This document shows positions 1 through 5,745 of a stretch of 7,568 nt of DNA, piece after piece (the stretch's first letter is position 1; each line of letters starts with the position of its first letter). The DNA is from an uncultured Neisseria sp. Its GTDB lineage: Bacteria > Pseudomonadota > Gammaproteobacteria > Burkholderiales > Neisseriaceae. Under the pieces are notes generated by a model. The model was not told the origin of the DNA and searched no databases. It saw only the letters and a list, made by a program, of their open reading frames with translations. A program made the translations under genes and the position numbers. The DNA is taken from assembly GCA_947097615.1 (NCBI GenBank), contig CAMURX010000078.1:1-7568 (forward strand), in the 5' to 3' direction.

Positions 1-97
1 AGGTTTCGGTCAGATAGGGAATCATTTTTTCGGCAACGCGTTTGTCAACGGGGGTTGTGGCGGCGTAGTCGAGATAAACGGGGGTTTTGACGGTCAT
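1..97 (-). CDS. iscS: Cysteine desulfurase IscS, N-terminal part (runs off the window)
   Basis: IscS is a pyridoxal-phosphate enzyme that takes sulfur from L-cysteine and passes it as a persulfide to the scaffold IscU for Fe-S cluster assembly, and to tRNA thiolation pathways, in the cytoplasm. Only the first 32 codons are visible. They begin [18 protein letters not shown] and continue to MIPYLTET; the [10 protein letters not shown] block is the hallmark N-terminal motif of the IscS/NifS family. The ATG lies at 97-95 on the minus strand, with AGGAAAG as ribosome binding site about 8 bases upstream. It starts 31 bases after the iscR stop codon, so the two genes are probably cotranscribed in the order iscR-iscS as in other isc operons. 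The PLP lysine and catalytic cysteine lie outside the window and cannot be checked. Confidence 0.93.
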
Positions 98-128
98 GAT
101 GTGGTCTTTCCTGATGTTTGTGTCGGGT

Positions 129-572
129 TCAGTTTATATGGGTGAGGTTGATGACTTTGCCGGAGTGGTGGTCTTTTTGGCTGAGCACGCTTTGCAGGGT
201 GATGCTGCTTAAATATTGGTTGATGGTGCGGTTCAGATTTTCCCACAAGTCGTGGGTCAGACAGGGCGCGCCGTTGTGGCAGTTGGCTTTGCTGCTGCAT
301 TGCGTGGCATCGAGCTTGTCCTCGGCGGCGGTGATGATTTGGGCGATGCTGATTTGTCCCGCGTCTGCCGCCAGTACATAACCGCCGCCGGGGCCGCGTA
401 TGCTGTCGACCAGACGGGCGCGGCGCAGTTTGCCGAAAAGCTGTTCCAAATAAGAAAGCGAGATGTTTTGGCGCTCGCTGATGTCGTTCAGTTTGACCGC
501 GCCGTTTTGCGCGTGCATCGCCAAATCGAGCATGGCGGTAACGGCGAAGCGTCCTTTGGTAGTGAGTCGCAT
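129..572 (-). CDS. iscR: Fe-S cluster-sensing transcription regulator IscR (Rrf2 family)
   Basis: IscR carries a [2Fe-2S] cluster and represses the isc operon when clusters are plentiful. The 147-residue protein starts [18 protein letters not shown], the typical Rrf2 winged-helix N-terminus. A recognition helix region (about 38-52, [15 protein letters not shown]) and the wing turn [10 protein letters not shown] (59-68) follow. The cluster ligands are all present: Cys92, Cys98, Cys104 and His107, the same spacing and numbering as in E. coli IscR, which argues for a cluster-binding IscR rather than NsrR or another Rrf2 protein. The protein is shorter than E. coli IscR at the C-terminus. It lies directly before iscS and is divergent from lldD. 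Its own upstream region has a type-1 IscR operator (614-638), so autoregulation is expected. There is no clear Shine-Dalgarno sequence before the ATG at 572-570. Confidence 0.96.
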
Positions 573-605
573 GGCGGTTTCGTGATGTTATGTTTTGTAG
601 ACGCG

Positions 606-634
606 ATTGTGCTATAGTTGAGTGAATCGGTCAA
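606..634 (-). promoter_or_regulatory. Probable iscR-iscS promoter
   Basis: Read on the minus strand there is a -35 box TTGACC (634-629), a 17-base spacer and a -10 box CACAAT (611-606, four of six consensus bases). Transcription would start near 599, leaving a leader of about 27 bases before the iscR ATG. The -35 box lies inside the IscR operator, which is how the E. coli iscR promoter is arranged. Boxes were seen by eye; no start-site data are available. Confidence 0.55.
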
Positions 635-638
635 GTAT
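614..638 (-). promoter_or_regulatory. Type-1 IscR operator overlapping the iscR promoter
   Basis: On the minus strand the 25 bases consist of ATACTTGACC, then GATTC, then ACTCAACTAT. Compared with the E. coli type-1 IscR consensus as I remember it (left part ATASYYGACT, right part AGTCRRSTAT, W/Y-rich centre) 23 of 25 positions agree; the two differences are T to C at position 10 and G to C at position 17. It covers the -35 box of the iscR promoter, so bound [2Fe-2S]-IscR would block RNA polymerase. Confidence 0.75.
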
Positions 639-692
639 TTGAGGTTTGTTTGATGATAGTCAAGACTTGGCTGAATTTTAAATGATATGCGT

Positions 693-721
693 TTGCGTTC
701 TATTATTTATTTCGATAGAGT
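693..721 (+). promoter_or_regulatory. Candidate lldD promoter (weak)
   Basis: TTGCGT (693-698), a 17-base spacer and TAGAGT (716-721) lie in the only AT-rich stretch upstream of lldD. The matches are modest (three and four of six bases). If used, transcription would start near 728 and give a leader of just over 100 bases containing the hairpins and DUS described separately. Confidence 0.25.
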
Positions 722-727
722 GCGCGG

Positions 728-787
728 TTTTGCGGCTTTCTGCAAAAGGCCGTCTGAAAATCCGGTATTGCCCGCCGATGCGGGCAA
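728..787 (+). other. lldD leader: single DUS and two hairpins
   Basis: The stretch between the candidate promoter and lldD holds TTTTGC (728-733) facing GCAAAA (742-747) across an 8-base loop. A lone exact DUS AGGCCGTCTGAA follows at 747-758. Then comes a strong hairpin with arms TTGCCCGC (768-775) and GCGGGCAA (780-787), an 8-bp stem with a CGAT loop. No T-run follows, so this is not an obvious intrinsic terminator; it may stabilise the transcript or simply be DNA secondary structure. The DUS has no inverted partner, so it probably serves uptake only. Confidence 0.55.
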
Positions 788-834
788 ATTGCCGTTTTCG
801 GGAATGCAGATAACGAAGGAAAAGGAACAAAACA

Positions 835-2004
835 ATGCGTGATTTAAGCAAAATGACCTGCATCGAAGATTTGCGCTGCGTGGCGAAATTCAAAATGCCG
901 AAGATGTTTTACGACTACATCGACTCCGGTTCGTGGACGCAGCAGACCTACCGCGCCAACACCACTGATTTCGAGCCCATCCAGTTCCGCCAGAAAGTGC
1001 TGGTAAATATGGAAGGCCGCTCGTTGGAAAGCGAGATGATCGGCCAGAAAGTGAAAATGCCGCTGGCCATTGCCCCCACCGGTTTCACCGGCATGGCATG
1101 GGCGGACGGCGAAATCCATGCCGCGCGTGCCGCCGAGAAATTCGGCGTGCCGTTTTCCCTTTCCACTATGTCCATCTGCTCGATTGAAGACGTGGCGGAA
1201 AACACCTCCGCGCCGTTTTGGTTCCAGCTTTATGTGATGCGCGACCGCGAATTTATGGAAAACCTGATCAAGCGTGCGCAGGATGCCAAATGCTCCGCCC
1301 TGATTCTCACCGCCGATTTGCAGGTGCTCGGCCAGCGCCACAAAGACATCAAAAACGGCCTGTCCGCGCCGCCCAAGCCCACCATCATGAACTGCATCAA
1401 TCTGGCAACCAAATGGGAATGGTGCTGGAACATGCTGCACACCGAACGCCGCACCTTCCGCAACATCGTTGGCCACGCGAAAAACGTTGGTGATTTGTCT
1501 TCGCTCTCCTCTTGGACATCCGAGCAGTTCGACCCGCGCCTGTCGTGGGACGACGTTGCCCGCATCAAAGACCTGTGGGGCGGCAAACTCATCATCAAAG
1601 GCATTATGGAACCCGAAGACGCCGAATTGGCCGTCAAACACGGCGCGGACGCCATCGTCGTGTCCAACCACGGCGGCCGCCAGCTCGACGGTGCCCCCTC
1701 GTCCATCCATGCCCTGCCAAATGTCGTGCAGGCCGTCGGCAGTCAAACCGAAGTCTGGCTCGACAGCGGCATCCGCAGCGGCCAAGACATGCTTAAAGCC
1801 TGGGCGATGGGTGCGCGCGGCTTCATGACCGGCCGCGCCTTCCTCTACGGCTTGGGTGCATACGGCGAAGACGGTGTGCGCCGCGCCCTCGAAATCATGT
1901 ACAACGAAATGGACGTCACCATGGCCTTCACCGGCCACCGCAACCTGTCCGAAGTGGACAGCAGCATTTTGGTGGACGGCACCTATCCGCTGCCGACCCG
2001 CTGA
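835..2004 (+). CDS. lldD: FMN-dependent L-lactate dehydrogenase (quinone-linked)
   Basis: LldD oxidises L-lactate to pyruvate and passes electrons through FMN to the respiratory chain at the inner membrane; in Neisseria it supports growth on host lactate. The 389-residue protein belongs to the alpha-hydroxy-acid dehydrogenase family and has the usual length. Expected active-site residues, by comparison with glycolate oxidase, are Tyr28 (in FYDYIDSG), Tyr133 (in FQLYVM), Lys255 (in IIKGI) and the signature SNHGGRQLDG at 277-286 with the base His279 and substrate-binding Arg282. The FMN phosphate region is DSGIRSG (310-316) and GRAF (333-336). At 159-170 it reads TADLQVLGQRHK, where glycolate oxidase has an arginine (TVDTPRLG type); I remember the same change in other neisserial and alphaproteobacterial LldD proteins, so it looks like a subfamily trait. 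An AAGGAAAAGGAA ribosome binding site at 816-827 supports the ATG. The gene stands alone, divergent from iscR, and is closed by its own terminator. Confidence 0.95.
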   Translation: MRDLSKMTCIEDLRCVAKFKMPKMFYDYIDSGSWTQQTYRANTTDFEPIQFRQKVLVNMEGRSLESEMIGQKVKMPLAIAPTGFTGMAWADGEIHAARAAEKFGVPFSLSTMSICSIEDVAENTSAPFWFQLYVMRDREFMENLIKRAQDAKCSALILTADLQVLGQRHKDIKNGLSAPPKPTIMNCINLATKWEWCWNMLHTERRTFRNIVGHAKNVGDLSSLSSWTSEQFDPRLSWDDVARIKDLWGGKLIIKGIMEPEDAELAVKHGADAIVVSNHGGRQLDGAPSSIHALPNVVQAVGSQTEVWLDSGIRSGQDMLKAWAMGARGFMTGRAFLYGLGAYGEDGVRRALEIMYNEMDVTMAFTGHRNLSEVDSSILVDGTYPLPTR

Positions 2005-2018
2005 TTGTCCGAATGGCA

Positions 2019-2065
2019 AAAAGGCCGTCTGAAAAAGCCCGAACAGGTTTTTCAGACGGCCTTTT
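2019..2065 (+). terminator. Inverted-DUS terminator after lldD
   Basis: Two exact DUS copies face each other (2022-2033 and 2051-2062). The perfect stem is 18 bp (2019-2036 with 2048-2065) with an 11-base loop, is rich in A on the left and T on the right, and starts 14 bases after the lldD stop. The descending arm ends in CCTTTTCTTGTTT, giving the U-rich tail of an intrinsic terminator. The A-rich left arm would also allow it to work from the other strand. Confidence 0.9.
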
Positions 2066-2155
2066 CTTGTTTCTGCCGCTTTTCGTTAGGAAAACGGCAA
2101 ACCGAGCCGGAAGAGGGCGGCAGGGTAGGAAATGGCGTGCCGGTGCGGCGTGCCT

Positions 2156-2161
2156 TATAAT
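2156..2161 (+). promoter_or_regulatory. Possible -10 box for the small exported-protein gene
   Basis: A perfect TATAAT occurs in an AT-rich stretch just upstream of the small gene. The position 17 bases upstream (TGGCGT, 2133-2138) is a poor -35 box and there is no TGn extension. A start near 2168 would leave a leader of 50 to 100 bases depending on the true start codon. Confidence 0.35.
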
Positions 2162-2266
2162 TTTGCTGCCTTTTGTTTATGTCTATTCGGAAGGTTTTTT
2201 TAATTTCATTGCAACATTGATTACGGATAAAAAATACAAAATCTTACGGCTTCGCTTGTTTCGGCT

Positions 2267-2635
2267 TTGCTGGCTGCGTCGGCAGTTGTGGCAGCGGAAG
2301 AAGTTTATGAATTCGGCAGGGGCATCAGCCAGACGGAAGGGGCATTCTTCCGTGAATCAGGAGTGGTGGGAAACAGGGCGGAGCGTTCCCGGTATTTGAA
2401 CGAAAGGGCGCAGCAAACTAAAGCGTTTGTGCAGTCGCCCCCGCGCAAAACAAGCGTCCGCGACAATGCGGCGCAGAACAAAAAGCCCGGCAAGCAGGCC
2501 AAGAAAAAACAGTCCGAAGAATATTTCGGCAGCAAAAAATGGGAAGCGGACGCTCGGCGCAGTTTCCGTAATGAAATGAAAAAACGCGAGGCAGAACGTA
2601 AGGCCGGGCGCAGTGTGTTTGACGAGTATATGTAG
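2267..2635 (+). CDS. Small basic, probably exported protein of unknown function; start codon uncertain
   Basis: I do not recognise this protein. The only usual start in the open frame is TTG at 2267, giving 122 residues that begin MLAASAVVAAEEVYEF, with no ribosome binding site in front. The frame is open back to a TAA at 2228-2230, and the codons between read KIQNLTASLVSA, which with LLAASAVVAA makes a convincing signal-peptide core ending in a likely cleavage site before EEVYE. This suggests that the true protein starts further upstream. The options are an ATA codon at 2234, with GGA 6 bases before it, or a usual start put out of frame by a small indel at the six-A tract 2229-2234. The mature part is strongly charged: KKPGKQAKKKQSEEYFGSKK in the middle (about 72-91) and NEMKKREAERKAGRS near the end, probably helical, with no cysteine, no lipobox and no further membrane segment. 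It lies between two DUS terminators, so it is probably monocistronic. It may be a working gene with an odd start, or a decaying one. Confidence 0.5.
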   Translation: MLAASAVVAAEEVYEFGRGISQTEGAFFRESGVVGNRAERSRYLNERAQQTKAFVQSPPRKTSVRDNAAQNKKPGKQAKKKQSEEYFGSKKWEADARRSFRNEMKKREAERKAGRSVFDEYM

Positions 2636-2674
2636 TATCTCAATGTATTAAGCAGACCGTCAGCCAAAGAAAAC

Positions 2675-2727
2675 AGGCCGTCTGAAAAGGGTTTTAACTT
2701 TGTTGAAGCCGCGTTTTCAGACGGCCT
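2675..2727 (+). terminator. Inverted-DUS hairpin after the small gene
   Basis: Exact DUS copies at 2675-2686 and 2716-2727 form a perfect 14-bp stem (2675-2688 with 2714-2727) and a 25-base loop, 39 bases after the stop codon of the small gene. There is no real T-run after the stem (CAACCGTTTT), so termination may be weaker than after lldD. Confidence 0.65.
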
Positions 2728-2744
2728 CAACCGTTTTCGCGATA

Positions 2745-2806
2745 CCCGCATGCTGCGGGCAGCCCAGCTTGCCCCGTATCGTGCCGCCGAAGCGGCAACG
2801 GGGCAG
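2745..2806. repeat. GC-rich hairpins in the gap upstream of hisZ
   Basis: First comes a small hairpin, CCCGCA (2745-2750) with TGCGGG (2754-2759). Then a nested one: outer arms GCCCCGT (2771-2777) and ACGGGGC (2798-2804), inner arms TGCCGC (2782-2787) and GCGGCA (2792-2797) with a CGAA tetraloop and a 4-base bulge ATCG on the left side only. No T-run follows. This resembles the palindromic units scattered between genes in many bacteria, but I cannot assign it to a named family. Confidence 0.55.
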
Positions 2807-2813
2807 GGCGGTC

Positions 2814-2880
2814 GAGGCCGTCTGAAAACCCGTTTCCCGCCTTTCAGAAACGTCATCCCCGCGCAGGCGGGGACGGCCTC
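2814..2880. repeat. Composite DUS / dRS3-like repeat
   Basis: An exact DUS (2815-2826) is followed by ATCCCCGCGCAGGCGGGGAC (2855-2874). The neisserial dRS3 repeat is ATTCCC-N8-GGGAAT, often with GCGCAGGC in the centre. Here the centre is the same, and the arms differ at three positions, two of which are a compensating T:A to C:G change. The stem CCCCGC/GCGGGG is perfect. Directly after it GACGGCCT (2872-2879) is the last eight bases of an inverted DUS, so GAGGCCGTC (2814-2822) can pair with GACGGCCTC (2872-2880) and enclose the dRS3-like hairpin. The remaining gap to hisZ (2881-3014) holds a small palindrome TTAAAG-TGCGG-CTTTAA (2944-2960) and two copies of TTTTTTTATG, with no convincing promoter that I can see. 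Confidence 0.6.
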
Positions 2881-3014
2881 AACTTCGCTCTTGCAGCCCC
2901 TCTTAACGATGGAAAAGCAAACTGCACAAACTGTTTTTTTATGTTAAAGTGCGGCTTTAAAAACAACGCAGACGCAGGTCTTCCGGCCGCTTTTTTTATG
3001 CGTCGTCCACCACT

Positions 3015-4163
3015 ATGCAGCCTTGGCAGCTTCCCGAATACGTCGCCGACATTCTGCCCACCGGGGCGCGGCAGCTTGAAAGCGCGAAAGAAAAAATCCT
3101 CGCCCTGTTCCGCTCGCACGGCTACGAACTCGTCCATCCGCCGCTGATGGAATACAGCCGCTCGCTGCTCACCCATATCGACTCCGGCCTCTCCCTCAAA
3201 ACCATCCGCGTCACCGACCAAATCAGCGGCCGCCAGCTCGGCATCCGCGCCGACATCACGCCGCAGGTCGCCCGCATCGACGCCCACCTCCTTTCCGCCA
3301 ACCAAGGCATCAACCGCCTGTGTTACGCAGGCTCGGTGCTGCACGCCCGTCCCGAAGGCTTTTTAAACACCCGCGAACCCTTGCAGGTGGGCGCAGAGCT
3401 TTACGGCTACGGCGGCATCGAAGCCGACATCGAAATCATCGGCCTGATGCTCGAGAGCCTGAACACCGCCGATTTCGGCGACGTTTTACTGTCGCTCGGC
3501 CACATCGGCGTTTTCCGCGCCCTAGCCGCCGCCGCCGGGCTGGACGCACAGCAGTCGGAAACCCTGCTCGAATTGATGCAGGACAAAGACGCCGCCGCTG
3601 TTGAAGGCCGTCTGAAAGAATGGCGGCTCGACGGCATGTGGCAGAAAGCCCTCGCCCTCTTGCCCTCCCTCTACGGCGGCCGCGAAATCCTCGCCGCCGC
3701 GCGGCAGAAACTGCCCGAACTCTCCGCCGTCAGCCGTGCCCTCGACGAGCTCGAAGCCGTGTGCGCCGCCTTCCCGCAGCAGCGCGTCCATATCGACCTG
3801 GCCGAGCTGCGCGTCGACAACTACCACAGCGGCCTGCTCTACGCGGCATACGGCAGCGGCGGCCATGATGCGGTAGCGCGCGGCGGCCGTTACGACGGCT
3901 TGGGCGCCCACTTCGGCCGCGCCCGCCCCGCCACCGGTTTCAGCTTCGATTTGCGCAAATTCCTCGGCCGCCTGCCGCAAAACGAGCGCCGTCCCGCCAT
4001 TTCCGTCGCCCTGGCCGACGCGGCCGAAGCTGCCGAAGCCGTCGCACAGTTGCGCGCGGCGGGTGAAACCGTCGTTATCGACTACGGTCTGCCCTCCAAC
4101 AGCAGCAGCGGCAGCACGCGCCGCCTGCAAAAACAAAACGGCGTGTGGACGGTCACGGAATAG
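3015..4163 (+). CDS. hisZ: ATP phosphoribosyltransferase regulatory subunit HisZ
   Basis: HisZ is a paralogue of histidyl-tRNA synthetase that has lost aminoacylation and forms a complex with short-form HisG, which makes phosphoribosyl-ATP in the first step of histidine synthesis; HisZ is needed for activity and histidine feedback. The 382-residue protein has class II synthetase-like features in order: a motif-1-like region around 24-60, RADITPQVAR (78-87), a motif-2-like stretch PEGFLNTREPLQVGAELYG (113-131), GGRYDGL (290-296) and GFSFDLRKFLG (308-318). It lacks the C-terminal anticodon-binding domain of HisRS, as HisZ proteins do. Length and sequence agree with my memory of meningococcal HisZ, whose gene also precedes purA. 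The ATG at 3015 has no clear Shine-Dalgarno sequence; the N-terminus MQPWQLPEY fits the family, so I keep it. Residues EGRLKE (197-202) are encoded across a DUS inside the gene. hisG is not in the window. Confidence 0.95.
   Translation: MQPWQLPEYVADILPTGARQLESAKEKILALFRSHGYELVHPPLMEYSRSLLTHIDSGLSLKTIRVTDQISGRQLGIRADITPQVARIDAHLLSANQGINRLCYAGSVLHARPEGFLNTREPLQVGAELYGYGGIEADIEIIGLMLESLNTADFGDVLLSLGHIGVFRALAAAAGLDAQQSETLLELMQDKDAAAVEGRLKEWRLDGMWQKALALLPSLYGGREILAAARQKLPELSAVSRALDELEAVCAAFPQQRVHIDLAELRVDNYHSGLLYAAYGSGGHDAVARGGRYDGLGAHFGRARPATGFSFDLRKFLGRLPQNERRPAISVALADAAEAAEAVAQLRAAGETVVIDYGLPSNSSSGSTRRLQKQNGVWTVTE
3605..3616 (+). repeat. DUS inside hisZ
   Basis: Exact AGGCCGTCTGAA within codons for EGRLKE, in a surface-type charged helix of the middle domain. 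It is single, with no inverted partner. Confidence 0.95.
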
Positions 4164-4181
4164 GGCAGACCCGATACGGCG

Positions 4182-4268
4182 TTTTCAGACGGCCGCCACG
4201 CAACGCAGAAGGCTGTCTGAAAACAAAACAGCAGCACATTTCCAGCGGCCGCCTTTTTCAGACGGCCT
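4182..4268 (+). terminator. Three-DUS hairpin cluster between hisZ and purA
   Basis: An inverted core DUS (4184-4193, preceded by TT and followed by CG instead of CT), a direct DUS with one change (AGGCTGTCTGAA, 4210-4221) and an exact inverted DUS (4257-4268) lie in the 137-bp gap. The middle copy can pair with the left one (GGCTGTCTGAAAA with TTTTCAGACGGCC, 16-base loop) or with the right one (4210-4223 with 4255-4268, 31-base loop); in RNA the changed base gives a U-G pair in the second fold and a G-U type pair in the first. The two folds exclude each other. Neither is followed by a strong T-run, so I call termination only possible; some read-through into purA is plausible. Confidence 0.55.
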
Positions 4269-4288
4269 CCCGTTTTCCCCTCATTTAA

Positions 4289-5596
<1,308 letters not shown>

Positions 5597-5607
5597 TTAC
5601 GGAGGCA

Positions 5608-5650
5608 AGAGGCCGTCTGAAAGCAGAAAACAGGCTTTCAGACGGCCTTT
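5608..5650 (+). terminator. Inverted-DUS terminator after purA
   Basis: Exact DUS copies at 5610-5621 and 5637-5648 give a perfect 15-bp stem (5610-5624 with 5634-5648), extendable by a G-T and an A-T pair, with a 9-base loop. It begins 12 bases after the purA stop codon. The tail is only TTTCG, but the stem is long and GC-rich, so it is a good terminator candidate. Confidence 0.8.
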
Positions 5651-5680
5651 CGTGCGATACCGCCATATGTTTTCCTGACG

Positions 5681-5713
5681 TTAGGGCGGCCTGCAAACAA
5701 CAGGCCGTCTGAA
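5681..5713 (+). repeat. DUS with a decayed inverted partner upstream of sotB
   Basis: An exact DUS (5702-5713) is preceded by TTAGGGCGGCCT (5681-5692), which matches an inverted DUS at nine of twelve positions. GGGCGGCCTG (5684-5693) can still pair with CAGGCCGTCT (5701-5710) over ten pairs including two G-T pairs, around a 7-base loop. It lies 33 bases before the sotB start, so it would be in the leader or the promoter region of that gene. Confidence 0.6.
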
Positions 5714-5745
5714 AATACACCACACATCCAACCCTGAAAGCCCCC

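Noticed and set aside
573..834. Small RNA or tRNA gene in the iscR-lldD gap
   Set aside because: No cloverleaf or terminator was found; the content is explained by promoters, the IscR operator, a DUS and leader hairpins.
844..2019. 391-residue open frame antisense to lldD
   Set aside because: It mirrors a certain enzyme gene in GC-rich DNA, where the antisense frame stays open by codon bias; no ribosome site and no recognisable protein features.
2013..2399. 128-residue plus-strand frame running through the lldD terminator
   Set aside because: Starts inside the terminator stem and overlaps the small gene in another frame; only the frame with the signal-peptide core is likely.
2305..2856. 183-residue minus-strand frame over the small gene and its terminator
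   Set aside because: It crosses two DUS copies (giving SDGL and FRRP type peptides) and covers the better plus-strand frame; no ribosome site.
2636..3014. Correia element or insertion sequence remnant
   Set aside because: I found no Correia-type terminal repeats with TATAG ends and no transposase-like reading frame in the gap.
2941..3147. Leader peptide or upstream gene overlapping the start of hisZ
   Set aside because: The frame has no histidine run expected of a his leader, no ribosome site, and continues out of frame inside hisZ.
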